A model generated the notes under the pieces. That model saw nothing but the letters and a program-made list of their open reading frames with translations. It did no database searches and was not told where the DNA came from. A DNA stretch of 64,000 nt from Cryptomeria japonica (Eukaryota; Streptophyta; Pinopsida; Cupressales; Cupressaceae), in NCBI RefSeq assembly GCF_030272615.1, contig NC_081412.1, forward strand, positions 673,949,823 through 674,013,822, in the 5' to 3' direction. The position numbers were made by a program, and so were the translations under genes. Numbering within the stretch: position 1 is the stretch's first letter; every line of letters begins with the position of its first letter. Below, one piece after another: positions 21,981 to 35,755 of the stretch.

Positions 21981-24900
21981 TTACAAAAACCTCCACCATC
22001 TAAGTAACACCCACACCCATCCAAGTATTGTAAAAGCAAATTTAAGATAAAAATATCTTAACCGTAACCATCCTGCCTGGCTTATATTAACAAGACGACC
22101 CCATAACAATTTTGCCCTGCTTACCTTGCTTACATCAACAAGACGATCGCTTAACCATTCAATACAATCCCTCCAACATTCTCCCCTGCGTATATTAACA
22201 ATATGATCCCTTAACCATTCAATAGAATAACTTAACCATTCTCTCCTGCTTATATCAACAATACGATCCCTTAACCATTCTCCCCCTGCTAACAACGTAC
22301 ACACTACAACCACAAATATTATAAGATCCCTAGAACACTGCCCAACTATTGACCGCTTTACCGTATACATCAATTCTGTTCTATAAAATAAATTTGAATA
22401 TTTGAATGCAGCGCGTTCAAAATTTGCCCTTCCAATAGTTTCGACCAATACTTTCTCTGAAAACTGGCTTCGCTTCCGCAATTCATACGGAGCTGTAATA
22501 GAATAATAGGTCTTTGCCCCACGGACATACCTTTTCCCCAGTATTGTCTGGTTCTTTAGCCACTGCCACTCTTTCAATGCTCCTGGTATGCTTACATCAC
22601 TTAAGTTCGAGAAGTTTTCGTCTTTAAAGTGCTCCAGACGAGATTGAAGATCCTCATAAGGTTGAAGATCCACATGGAATTCAGAACTATCGACATCAAT
22701 TTCCTTATAAGAATGCCAACTCAATTTGATTTCCTCCAACCGTTGGAAATCTCCCATGTTTGGAAGTCCTTTCATATTGTCGTTATAGACTAGATGGAAT
22801 ACCTGTAATTCATGGCAGCCACTAATATCAGGAGGATCTTCAACCCTCCAGCAATCATAAAGAGTTAACTTCTTTAAACTCCTCAATAGTGAGAAGTTAG
22901 GAAACCTTTTTAAATGCATCAGCGTGAAAAAGTAAACAACCTCCAACAAGACACAACATGTTAGGTCTGGTGGCTCCCTTATACCACACTTGTCAAGTTT
23001 GAGCACAGTCAAATTTGATAGAAGTCTGAAACTGGGAAGCTCCCTTAGTTCAACCATATTGCATAGTTTAAGAATTTGTAGTGTGTAACAAGACTCTAAA
23101 CTTTGGGGCGCCGTAGCAGCTTTTGATGAAACAAACAACTCTAGTGTCTTCAAAGCACCTGGCACATCTATATCTGGACATGCCTTCACTGCATCACATT
23201 CCCACAATACAATTTTGGATAGTTTCTTACATCCAACCAGGAGCGGTAACGAAGCCATCTGGGAGCAACTGTCGATGACAATACTTAGAAGCTCCACACA
23301 TTCTCTACAGTCGAGAGGCCCCTTCACTTTATCACACACACTAAATTCCACTTTCTCCAAATGCGGCAAACCATTCAACCTTGGGAAGTCCAAGAGGGAT
23401 GGACAACGAACCTTTATCTCTCTCAGAAAAACACAGCCGCTAAGATCTCCCAGCCGATTGACCACCTGCCTGCCTGCAATGTCAATCTCAAGATGTTGTA
23501 AACCTTCGAGGCTGCTTAGCACCGGAAGTTTAAACATTGTATTTACCTCGCTTATCTGAAGCCACGCCAGCTGTTGCAATTTCTCCATACCTTCAAGCAT
23601 AGTCAAGTCATTGCATTTGTGTATTATAATACTTCTGAGACGACGCATCCCGCCCAAGTCAAGCTTTCTCATATTCTGCACACCTACAAGCTGAAGCACC
23701 AAGAGATTTTGAAGGTCGTGCGGGGTGATCTGGGACGGTCTTCGATGCTTGCACTGCTCCAACTTAGCCAATTCAAAACCTGCATTGTGCTGTGATATTA
23801 ACCAACGTGTACTACATAGGTCGCCCTTCCACCACAGCCATCTCCCCATTTCATTTGCTTTGCTTTGTGCGAATTCAATATATAGATCGTGTATGCGAAT
23901 TTTAGATGCAAATTCTTCAATAAGAGCCATCTTACATAAATCCTCAACCTGAAACCACATATAAATTAAGCATTCAGCGGAATTTCAATTAAACGCACAA
24001 CAATCATAAACTAAAATGTTTTAAAAGCAAATATTCAAACTCACTGCTTTCTCAATAAATGAGATCTCTTTGTTTAGAACCATTGCCAGCCACTCAGTAA
24101 CTTTGTGGGGAGACATACGAGGCGGCATATATAGGGTGAGAAGCATGAATATGGTGCGATATTCGGAACGCATGCTATCAAAAGCTTTGCCCAGCACAGC
24201 CAACAAATCATCCAAACCATAGCTACATCGGTTTACCCAGCCTTCTATCTCACCAGCCCACTTTGACAAATGCGGACCATATTTACTGAAGAGGTGGCCG
24301 CCGAAAGCTTTTAAGGCTAACGGATGAAATGTTTTACCTCTCCGACCGACCTCTTCGAACAAAAATCTGTCTGCACACTTGACAGCAAAAACTTTTTCCT
24401 CTGCCCCCATCGTTGACACATCTATAGGTGCCTTTTCCAACAAGATTTCTATGGCCTCGTTATCTTCAAGCCTTGGGACGCGCATGCATGACCGCTTACC
24501 TATCTTGAAATGCTTTTCTAGAACATCTACACTCCGAGCGCTCAAAAGGATGCAGCTGTTTTCTCCCAACTCCGCCTTAAGATAGTCCGTTACTTCGTCA
24601 ATACTTTCTTCTGTGACATTGTCGAGAACCAACAATATCCTTTGGCCCTTCACTCGTCTATACAACTCAACTTGTGCCTGTGAGCCATATTAAAAAATAC
24701 AGAGTACTTATAAATCTTGTTGAAGATTCTTTGTTTAGAGTCATTTACATAACAGTGGAACTGTAAATAGAATTCTATATGGAAAGGGAAAGAACATCCT
24801 GGCAAACAAAATTAGAACATATGAAATTGCTCACCTGATCTCGGTCTGTCAGTGTTTGAAGAATCAACTGAGGGCAGCGAGTGAGATATTGCAGGGCAAG

Positions 24901-25803
24901 CTTTGTTCTTTCAAATGAATCGCCTCTAGAAAATTCCAGATGGCATACTTTACCTTCGAAATCCCCCATTTTGAAGTTGCAGAAAGCCTTGGCAACTGTA
25001 GTTTTCCCCTGGCCCGGTATTCCATACAATCCTGCAATACTGGTTCCCTTTTTGACGGACTGGACAGATTTGAAGAAATCTGCAACCTCCTGCAGCCAAT
25101 AAATATAATAAATAAATAAACTCAATGCATATATGCCTGATAAAAGCAAAAGAACTTAATGAAGTGTTTTCACCTGACACATTCGTTCTTGTCCTTGCAT
25201 ACAACGGACAAGATACCTTGGCGAGGATGTTGGAAGTATATGCCAGATTTCCTTCACAATATCATCTCTGAACTTCACTTCATCATCATTTTCCCTGAAA
25301 TTTATCCCATTAATTCGCCGTATTAGTTCCAAATCTCGGAGCCATTCGGCTTGCTTTTCCCCGGATATCTTCAACTGTTTCCACTTTTCATTGTCTACCT
25401 TCGTGTCTTTAAGAGCATCTGGTGAAATCTGGAAGAACAAGGGTAAAATTTTGAGATTGGGATTCGTACGGGTTCTGTCTCTCGCTTCCACACAAGCAGA
25501 GAGTTCCAGCATGGGCCACTTTGATTCGAGGAAATCCTTCGATAGGAGAAAAACTGCTACTTTGCATGTCTTGGCGGCTTCGAATATACGGGAGGGGAAA
25601 TCTTCTCCCAATGGCAGACTTTCACGATCTTGATCAAAGAAGCAGGAAACGCCGTGGTTTGCAAGGTCTCTATTTAGCTGCCTAACAAAATTTTTCTGCT
25701 TACCGCTGTGACTGAGAAATACTTCTTTAGCCACCAAAAGCTTCTGTTCATGGTCACTGTTAAGCGAAATAACGAGTATGTTGGCATGTTTATTTTCCCA
25801 CAT
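21981..25803 (-). CDS. TIR-NBS-LRR (TNL) immune receptor, four exons, apparently intact
   Basis: Exons 25803-25174, 25089-24835, 24677-24045 and 23948-21981 join in phase 0 with GT...AG borders to 1161 codons. The ATG at 25803 is the first in frame; a TAA lies 14 codons upstream. The TIR domain covers about residues 25-190 (EVFLSHSG ... SKWPMLEL), with the glutamate at the usual catalytic position (E100). The NB-ARC domain has a P-loop GIPGQGKTT (233-241), kinase-2 RILLVLDN (308-315), a GLPL-like FHPLALKAF and an MHD-like IHD (525-527). LRRs run about 595-920. The tail has a hydrophobic stretch near 1045-1060 and WLRDRIVDI-like repeats. TNLs sense pathogen effectors; their TIR domains cleave NAD and signal through EDS1 (family knowledge). 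Expression is not shown. Confidence 0.93.
22055..22290 (-). repeat. Coding minisatellite in the TNL tail
   Basis: Four or so imperfect copies of a unit containing CTTATATCAACAATACGATC and CTTAACCATTC (plus strand) encode repeats of the form W-L-x-D-x-I/L-V-D/N-I/V. They follow the predicted membrane segment and belong to exon 4. Confidence 0.8.
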
Positions 25804-27049
25804 GTATGTGGTCAATTGTAATTTGAACTGCGGTTCATTCAATTAGATAAAAATAGAATATTGATAATTTCTTTCACTTGCAGTTTGTAAGAGCTAAAAT
25901 AAGAGCTCTAAAAGTAAAATTTACATCAAGATTTTAACTTCATGTTTGATTTTGTATTTTTAGCTGGTATTCATGTACCAAAGATTTCTATATAAAGAGG
26001 TAAATTGTAATGAAATCTTTGTCTTTGATCATTGTTTTGTATTTCAGCTTTTGAATGAAAATAAAATTTTATCTACTTTTTGAAACAATATTATGTTTAT
26101 TGCTATGTAGCAATTTCTGTCTATTTTTTAATTTTTCTTTATGGTGCAAAAGGAAACATTCAAATAAAATGTATCTCACTTGCGAATCGGTTTGTTGGGC
26201 TGGGAGAACTCAGTAGTGCGTAAATTTGTAGTCTCCCCGATCGAACGCCGAGCTTGAGAATATTCTCCTCTGCTTAATTTCTTTAATTGAGTGGTGTCGA
26301 TGTGATCCATTGGGAGGTATTTTGCTAATATTTCTTCACACAATAAATTGGTGGGAGATCATGAGCCTACATGGATAAAAGGTCAATGAAGACAAGTATG
26401 CAACGACTTTCCTATATATGTGGATAACAAAGACAAGTAAACAATGACTTTCCAATATCTATATAATGGAAAAATGCATATATTTGTGTGTTGTGTAATT
26501 ACTAGGGATCCCAAGATCATATAATATTTCCTTTGTTCTAATGTTTGTATGAAATTTAAGAATTTAAAAATAAAGAAAAATAATATTCCACCATTCCAAA
26601 AACTCGTGTCTAACAACCTTCATTACAATGGGAATAACCTTAATGAGGGTTATTAGGAGAAACAACTAGTAATATATGTTAATAAATGTTTATTTAGAAA
26701 GGTTTACAAATAAATTATTAAAATTTATATGTATGAAAAATAAAAAATAGTTAATTTTTAAGTAAAAATTTATACAAATATAAGATATATATATTTTTAT
26801 TTTCTAAAATAATATAATTGAAGTGATGAAGAAATTTGGTTTTTGCTAGAGTTTTGGCTTCTTGTTGGTCTGTAATTATTATGGTGACATTTAAGTTGCC
26901 ACACCTACAAATATTTTCTCTCTTTCAATGACATGTGAGTTTGCATTTAATGCTAGAGCTGAATATTTTTGTAACTTTTTTAATATAAAAACTATCTAAA
27001 TTTTATAATTAAGATGTAAATGTTTTAAACTAATATATGTTTTAAATAT
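25804..27049. other. Upstream region of the TNL gene, no other gene seen
   Basis: AT-rich. On the plus strand a TTCTATATAAAGAGG box near 25990 followed by AATGAAATCTTTG and AATAAAATTTTATC looks like the R/U5 end of a short LTR, but no borders could be set. No clear TATA box for the TNL gene on the minus strand was fixed. Confidence 0.3.
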
Positions 27050-27250
27050 TCTACCATTCCTATAAATAAATTATTGTGTAAGCAAATTGACTGTAGGCTT
27101 TTACCTCTCATTATAATTTTCACGTCAATCTAAAATTTAAATCATTAAATGATGTTATATGAATTTGCCTATGGACACCAAACATAAACTAGAATTGGTA
27201 GCAAAACTCCAATAAATTTTTAGGATAAACACCATGAGATAGCAATTTTT
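27050..27250. repeat. Locus-flanking segment, copy 1 of 3
   Basis: Shares an ordered series of blocks with 30.69-30.90 and 45.34-45.52 kb: AAATTATTG, GCAAATTGACT, TTTTCACGTCAATCTAAAA, ATCATTAAATGAT, GATAAACACCATGAG. Non-coding. Its place upstream of a TNL copy suggests it was duplicated together with the gene. Confidence 0.7.
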
Positions 27251-27484
27251 CTCCAAGAAATTTTGAATGGAAAATGGCAACAACATTCCTTTCAAGCTTC
27301 TGTTGTTCACCACAGAGAACTATGAATATGGGAGTATTATCCCAAGGTCTTTGAGAATTAGTAGAAGTATGATTCACCGAGCCTGCAAATCAAAATGTTT
27401 TGAATGCATTAAATACAAATTAGTGAAATCGGTTGAAAGAAGACGAGAATGAGGACAATTGAGCCCTCTTCACTATCTAAATAA

Positions 27485-28530
27485 ATTGGATATCTCAATT
27501 TGCAAGCTTTGGTGTTCATTGTATGGTTTCAAGTAGGCCCCTCATGCCTACTACGATAAGATGGATAGTTTCTTTCTTACTTTTGGGTTTCACACGATGC
27601 CATTTCAATCCATAATTTATGCTCGAAGACATGGGAAGGATCCTCTAATTCTTGTGCTCTATGTCAATGATTTGATTCTTACTGGCAGTTCTTCAATGAT
27701 TTAAGATACTTAGGACGCTTTGATCAAGCATTTTGATATGATTGACCTTGGCCCCTTGCATTACTTCCTTTCTCTTCAAGTTCATCACTCTTCAAATGAA
27801 ATTTCTATCTTCTAATAGAAGTATCCTCTTTCTTTTCTTCATATATTTGGAATGGTCGATTGCATGCCTACCACTAATCCTTCAGTTAATGCTACTTTGT
27901 ATCGATAGTTGGTTGGCAACATTTTGAACTTGGGACATAGTCATCCTGATAATTCCTTTGCAATTAGACTTGTCTCCTATTTCTCTTAAGATCCTCATGA
28001 GAGTGATTGGAAGCTAGCCAACACAATATGATGAGTTACATATATACACTACACAGTTGGCATTCGCTAAACATCAAGTGCTACTCAAATTGTGGGCTTC
28101 ACTTACTAGATTAGGCTAGTGATGTAAATGATTAGAAGTATACTCACAGCTTTGTCTTTTGCCTTGGTCCTAACCCAATTGCATGGTCTTGCAAGCAACA
28201 AATTGTCATTGATTGAGGATGAGTATTAAGGTGCAATCTTGGCTACCCATGAGGTTCTTTATCTTTGATATTTGATGACTAAGTTTGAATTTCCTTCTAA
28301 TCATCTTACAACTCTTTGGCGAGACAATCAAAGTTCTATTTAAATTTCTCACAACCAAGTGGAGCATCAATGTACCAAGCATATTGAAATCCACATGGAC
28401 TTCATCGGATAGCTCATCTAGGATGGTGTTCTTAGTTTGAAGTATTTTCTTATGAATTAGTAGGTTGTAGACATCTTCACTTAACCTTTGGCATTGCCTC
28501 ATTCTATTTAGATGCAATCAATGTTAGGGT
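27485..28530 (+). pseudogene. Ty1/copia reverse transcriptase and RNase H relic
   Basis: Heavily decayed: CSLYGFK, then LILVLYVNDLILTGS (the YVDD motif has D changed to N), MIDLGPLHYFLSLQVHHS, MPTTNPSVNATLYR, and RNase H pieces CKQQIVID and DNQSSI, HQCTKHIEIHMDFI. There are many stops and small shifts. Only the C-terminal half of pol remains. It precedes an LTR-like stretch in the same orientation. Confidence 0.8.
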
Positions 28531-28728
28531 GAAGGAATTTCTCCTTGGGACGTCTTGATGAGTCCTCTTTTAGTGAGGATTTTTCCCCCATAAGGTTTTT
28601 CTCCCTTTCTCTCTTTATGAGAGATTGTATTCCATTTGTACATGGGTACCTCATTGGGCCTTGTTGCTAAGACCCATCTTCAACATCTTCACATAGTTTT
28701 TGTTCCTCCCTAAGTTGCACTTCAGGAA

Positions 28729-29100
28729 TGTGTTGGTGTGAATAAGGTTTTTTACTTAGTAAAGGTCGTGTACCTAACTAGTTCTTAGTGGGGACTTCAC
28801 ATGACTTAAGTTTAATACTTAGGTCCTAGGTGGCATTCTATAAATCCTAGTTGTTAAGATAAGACATACAATATCTTATCTTTATTTAATGTTGCTACCT
28901 ACATCATTTAATATTTGTTTAGTTAGTTATCTCATGTCATAAGATTAAGACATATGTGTCATGTTCATTTCTAATCTTATGCCCTCTTCTTGCCTATATA
29001 ATCAAGGAATCCCTTGTATCGTATTTTATTATTGATATTAGTGGAATAAAATCTTCTTTGTTGCTTCTCTCTTGTCATGTGGAGGTTATTTGGTGTTACA
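28729..29100 (+). repeat. Probable 3' LTR of the copia relic
   Basis: From TGTGTTGGTGTGAATAAGG to TTTGGTGTTACA, with a TATA-like CCTATATAATCAAGG near 28995. It follows the pol relic by about 200 bp of 3' leader-like sequence. No second copy was found in the window. Confidence 0.55.
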
Positions 29101-30329
29101 GATTAAAACTTTTGCATGATTAATTCAGCAAATTGCAATAGTATTGATAAATAAGAATTATATGTTTGATCTTTGTTTTACATTTTCAAGTCTTTTGTTT
29201 TCTTGTTTTTAATTAATTTCAATGCTTACACCATCCACTATAATTCAATTTGATAGATTCTCACCAAATAAATTTTCCTCCCTCATGAAATGCAACAATG
29301 TCACATGTTTTTTTTTGAACCAAAGAGTTGTACTCCAAATTTTGAGAGTAGGGATAGTCATCGATCATGGATAAATATTTTCATAAGCATTCTATTTGTG
29401 ATGATATTCTCATTCCATTTGAATCATTCCTAGAGAATGGTGGCATCCATCTTGAGATACCTGACTTGGTGGTTGATATGTATCCAAGTATAATGGAAAA
29501 TATGGTCATTGGGAATTTCCTAAGTTCTTGGCTAAGTGGTAGACCTAAATAAAATAGAGACTAAAAGGTTAGGTTGAGATCTCAACCAAGGGTAAAGGAT
29601 TTATCCTTATTTCTTTATTGAATTATGAGGAATTTGTTAGAACCCTGGTCTTTGGTCTTTAGGTAGATTAGAGCTATTCGTGCCAAAAGTGAAAAATTAA
29701 TTTTTAAGCGAGAGGGGAAGGATATTAATGTGACCCTTGTTTCAATTAGGCTTCTTGATCCACCATTTTAATATTAGGAAGAAAAAGTTATGATGGGCGT
29801 TGAAGAAATTTTGAGCACCTTATGATTATTGATGATTTTATCAAGTTTAGTAAATGATTGATGTGCAATATTTTGTGTATGCTAGTATCGATAAGGATCT
29901 CCCTTCATCAATCAATTTATCCTCCAATTATGGCCACTAATTCCCATAGGTTAAATACAAAAGTTCTCTCTTTGTTTACCATAACTATAAAAAATTAGAT
30001 ACACATATCCCCACAAGATATTTAAAATTTATGCTAGCCACAAATTGGATACACATATCCCATGCACATATAGATTAAAGGCATGGAAAAATTACAAAAG
30101 TTTGAATTGAGCCTTAAATTAGCATGCTATTGTGTCACCTTATTTGCATGTTCTAAAATGTTGGACCTCCCAACTCTATAAGCTAAGGTTTGAGATAAAG
30201 CGCCTTAGTCAACAACTTCTAAGGCATCGATCTTCTTAACCAAGATATGAGAGTCTCTTTCAACAACACACCTATATATCTTGAAAATAACAACTATTTT
30301 CAAGTCAAGAATTAAATCTTTTTCATATT
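29101..30329 (+). other. Spacer with a possible LINE ORF1 fragment
   Basis: A short frame at 29367-29552 and its broken continuation to about 29650 recall the DUF4283 domain of plant LINE ORF1 (a VIGNFL...GRPK stretch), but the match is weak. The rest shows no gene. Confidence 0.25.
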
Positions 30330-30960
30330 GAAAAGATTATTGATATTGATACACAAACATCAAGTCTTAGAAGTAATCACCTTTTGTTGTTTGATTCTTT
30401 ATTTTTTAATTTATTATAATTTTAAACTAATAAAAAGACAAACTAATTTTTTTAACATCTTAATGTTAATTTTAATTATTTTAACTAGTTATTATTATTT
30501 GTTCTTTTGAATAATTATATGTTAGTATTTTTTTAATTAAATAAAACATATCATAAAGAATAAGAACTACCACCATGTGACTAAAACAAAAACTAAATTT
30601 CATGAGAAGCATTGAATCAAAGAACTAATTATGCTATTTCAAAATTATGTAATATATTTTTATAATTTTAAATAAAAATACTGTACCTTTGACTTTGACT
30701 GTAATGAATTATTGCCTAGGCAAACTGACTCTAGACTTTTACCTTGGTTAAAATTTTCACATCAATCTAAAAAAAATCATTAAATGATATATAAATTTGT
30801 CTATGTGAACCGAACATGGCCTACAAATTGCAATTGAGGTAAAAACTGCAATTGGAGTTTTACGATAAACGCACTAAGTTAAATCATTAATAATTTCTCC
30901 CTCACTGCTACTTAATCACAAGACTGCAATTGGAGGGAGCTATAGCGACTACACAATTAC
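30330..30960. repeat. Locus-flanking segment, copy 2 of 3 (unoccupied site)
   Basis: Aligns by eye with 44860-45520 plus 47485-47560: ATCAAGTCT, TTTTTTAATTTATTATAATTT, AAAAGACAAACTAA, GAATAAGAACTACCA, CACTAAGTTAAATCATTAA and TAATCACAAGACT, in that order. It lacks the 1.96-kb insertion present in copy 3. Confidence 0.8.
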
Positions 30961-31974
30961 TCAATTGAGCACAGTAAACAATGCTTCTGTCAACGGACGT
31001 ACTTTTTGGCAAAAGCTTTGCAAACTCACGTCATTCAAACTTTGGAATCCACGTATGCACAACTAAATAATAATTGGGCAACAATATTTCTAATTCATCA
31101 TAGAGCTGTCAAAGACAGAATACACATCAATCATATATTTAAAAGCTTTTAGTTAAGTATTAATTGAGTTTTATAAAATGATTGCCTAGCAACATAGGCA
31201 AATGGTTAGTATTTAAATTTAATTTTTTTTATTTTAAAGTTATTAGTTTAAAAAAAAATTGTAATTGTTTTATTTTAATTAATTATTATTTTATTTATTT
31301 TAAATTTATTATTTTTCATTCATTAAAAATATTTAATTATTTTATTGACATATATAATAACAAAAATCATTTAATTATAATGTTTCTATTAAAATATGAG
31401 ATAGATAAATAAAAATAATTATCTATAATCAGCATATAAGAGAGTTGGTGACTTTTGTTTATCTGAGATAGTGGAATTAGGGAAAATAATTGTTTTTTAA
31501 TTATCATATCTATATGGACATCAAGAACAAATATGTTAATGTTTTTGATTGATGTTTCTTATATTCAATTTATTTATTGTGAAACAAATGAAAAATTAAA
31601 AGAATGAAAAATAAAAAACAAAAGATTTGATTGATAGGATCAACTATCACAAACTTTTTTAAACTTCCTAATATTTTCCATAACAAGTCAAATTATGATA
31701 TTGCTATTAGGATTCAACTCTATAGTTTTTTAGTCAAACTCATTGACCCATGTTTCATGAGTAGTAATTCACAACAATCCATCTCTCGTGAGAATGAATG
31801 GTCTCTACTTAACACACATTGGATCTATGTAGAAATGAAGCATTGGGCCTTCTGACCCATCCTAATACTACTCCAACTCAAATACACTTAAACCATAAAA
31901 ATTCCTAAATATAAAAAAATATTTTATCATAAATTATATATATATTTTCCAAAAACAAATAAAAACAGGACGTT
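30961..31974. other. AT-rich spacer, no gene seen
   Basis: Long TTTA/ATTT-rich runs; open frames are composition effects. Confidence 0.4.
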
Positions 31975-32530
31975 TGGGAACCAATCCTTACTGTAACATG
32001 ATAACTGATAACCAAACCAATTACCCACTACAGGACGGTTGACCGGCCTTTTATCAGCAATAAAATTTTGAATAGAAAACAGAGAATAGCTAGAAAGAAA
32101 ACCCCAGCTACAAAGCAGAAACAAAATCAAAGCCAACATCCCTTATATGTTAGTATTTTTTCAGCAGATTCATCTTTAATCAGCACCCAGAAGAATTTGA
32201 TCTACTCTGAGCCTCCATTACAGTTGTAAAGGGTACTCTAAAAAAGCATAGAAAAAGAACGCAGATTTTGCAGAAAAACTACATACCTGTGGTAGCAGTA
32301 TTACTGTCTTCATTTGCCCTATTATTTCTGGTGCTGTTGGAGACTCTCGATGCCACGTTATTGCTTAACGAACTAAATAACTTCTCACAAAGCCAATTTC
32401 GACAGAACAACGAAGCAGGGGTTTCTGCGCTAAAAAAGGGGAAATCAGACTATTTCGTCCGCATGGTCTCACCTAAACTTGCTAGGAAAGTGGCTAATTT
32501 AATCTACTTTCCTCCACCGCAGTTATAAAG
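31975..32530 (+). repeat. Unknown ORF segment, copy 1
   Basis: The segment starts with CCAATTACCCACTACAGGAC and contains a plus-strand frame (32268-32528) that begins with a hydrophobic, signal-peptide-like stretch (VVAVLLSSFALLFLVLL) followed by LNELNNFSQSQF and DYFVRMVSPKLARKV. No ATG opens the frame and a TGA lies about 20 codons upstream, so it is either an internal exon or a pseudogene. Function is unknown. The next 600 bp is a second copy. Confidence 0.6.
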
Positions 32531-32559
32531 GTTACTGAGAAAAAGCATAAAAAGAACAC

Positions 32560-33135
32560 AGATAACTAGTAATTAAACCAATTACCCACTACTGGACAGT
32601 TGACCATTTTATCAGTAGATAAAATTTAGAATAGGAAACAGAAAGTAGCTGCAAAGCAAGAAAACCCCAGCTACAAAGCAGAAACGAAATCAAAGGCAAC
32701 ATTCCTTTTACCTTGAGCATTTTATCAGCAGATTCAACTTTAATTAGAACCCAGAACAATTAAATCTACTTTCCTTCACCACAGTTGTAATGGGTACTGA
32801 AAAATGAACATAAAAGAGAACATAGATTTTGCATAAAAACTACCACTTACGTACCTTTGGTAACAGCTTTACTGCCTTACTTTGCCCTATTATTTATGGC
32901 GCAGGCAGAGAGCTCCGTATACCATCTTATCGCTTAACGAATTAAATAACTTCTCACAAAGCCATTTTTCCCCGAACAAGCAAGCTGGGGTTTGCGCACT
33001 GAAAGAGGGGAAAGCAGACTATTTCGTCCACATTCTCACACCTAAACTTGCTAGGAAAGTGCCCGTACAAGAGAACCCTAAGAAAGGAAACTTCCGTGGC
33101 GGTGAATACGGGCATCCAAGCAATAAAAGCTAAAA
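32560..33135 (+). repeat. Unknown ORF segment, copy 2
   Basis: Repeats copy 1 in tandem (CCAATTACCCACTACTGGAC at the start). Its frame (about 32930-33135) holds LNELNNFSQSHF, DYFVHILTPKLARKVPVQENP and KGNFRGGEYGHPSNKS to a stop. The hydrophobic start is broken here, while this copy has a C-terminal end that copy 1 has lost. No known domain recognised. Confidence 0.6.
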
Positions 33136-34259
33136 TTGAGATTCCTTAATTAAAAAAGAGCTAGGTAGCATTAACTCTAATTTGAGAGCCTACGAAAAAT
33201 GCATCCTACTTTTCAATTCCATTTTGTAACGTGAAATCTATAGATTCAATGAAAGAGAACATCTCAATCAAATTTCACATCTTAGGGAAATGCAATGAAA
33301 TACAAGAATGACCATTGTGAAGAACTTGTAATTGTAAAATGGAAAAAGTACTAACGAATTTCAACATGGCTACAAGGATTATATGATAATTTTGCATTAT
33401 ATGTGAGAAGAGATCAGGGGAAGAGCACTAGTAATCGTTATAGTTCTAATGACCGCACACTTATTATCATAGTGACCCCCCAATGGGCGTCATAGTTCGA
33501 ATTTTTGAAAAGGCCATTAATAAATTTCACATGTACCAATAGCCAATCACTTTTTGTCAATTTTTGTTCAGAATTGTCCCATTTATACACCACTATTGGA
33601 ACATTTGTACAAAACTATTGGGACATTTGTCCACAAGTATTGGCGATTTTGAGTGGACAGTTATTTGAACATCTTTAATTAGGTATCATGCGACACTTTG
33701 AAATGTATACTTTTTTACCTTTGTGTGCATAACTAATCTCACAACGTGCATCGTTACTACCCAAAACCTAGAACAATAGCTATAAACAGTTGAGTCGCAT
33801 GCGAAGACAACTAAAAAAAATCATCAAAATTTGAGGTATCGTTTAGGATCTGTGGGTACATGAAGTTAGCTATGACAGCTACTAGTGCTCTTCCACTACT
33901 TGCAAGATTTCCTAAAAAGATTTATGATCCTAACTTGTTAAAGAATAGTTAGCCCTAAGCCATAAGAGCCAAGAGCATGTGGATTTGAGGAAAAGAGATC
34001 AATAATGATAATGATGCCTCATTTTAAAAAATTAAGAGCTTAAATTCAATGCATCTATGAAAATACATCTCAAAAATTATTCACTGTGTTTTTTACTACG
34101 AACTATAGACACCTCGAAATCAACCTTCTATTATATAATTAATTAAATTAATATTTAATTAATTATCCTACATAATCCACCATCTCCTAATTTATCATAC
34201 TTAATTGAATTCTATGTAATTTATTATGGGGTATGTGCACCAAGATAGAGGACCAAAAA
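33136..34259. other. Spacer, no gene seen
   Basis: No recognisable coding or mobile sequence. A TATTGGAACATTTGT/TATTGGGACATTTGT doublet occurs near 33600. Confidence 0.4.
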
Positions 34260-34319
34260 GTTGCCAATTTTAATTTTTGCTCAAATGTAGTCATTTGGCA
34301 CTCACCATATTTGGAATGT

Positions 34320-34560
34320 CAAACCTATGGTTCGGTCACACCAAATCTATTTGGCATGCACCGAATAAGGTGAGTGCCAAATTTGGTGCTAGCCAAATGG
34401 AAATATATTTTGAAAAGTGCATTTCCATTGCCTAGCACCAAATTTGGTGTTAGCTAAATGTATAGCATTGGCAAAATAGAAATGCATTTTGAAAAGTGCA
34501 TTTCCATTTGGCTAGCGCCAAATTTGACACTAGCCAAATGTATAGCATTGCCAAATTGTC
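34320..34560. repeat. Compound inverted/tandem repeat (foldback)
   Basis: CAAATTTGGTGCTAGCCAAA followed by TGGAAAT (from about 34378) is nearly the reverse complement of ATTTCCATTGCCTAGCACCA followed by AATTTG (ending near 34447), giving a ~26-bp stem. A second, diverged copy follows with the same TTTTGAAAAGTGCATTTCCA spacer and the shared TGTATAGCATTG word. Confidence 0.75.
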
Positions 34561-34739
34561 TTTCTCTTTCACTCTCTCTTTCTCCCAACAATAATATATA
34601 CATGAAATATAACATTTAAGTATTTCATGTATATATCGATAGGATATTTGAGAGTGGTTTTAGATCTCTAAGAGTTATAATGTAGATTCTAGGTTTTAGA
34701 TGATCATTTAAATGTTTAAGCTTTGTCAAATTTTAGTAA

Positions 34740-35755
<1,016 letters not shown>

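Noticed and set aside
25804-25842. Start of the TNL 13 codons further upstream
   Set aside because: That frame begins with TTG, directly after a TAA; the first ATG is at 25803.
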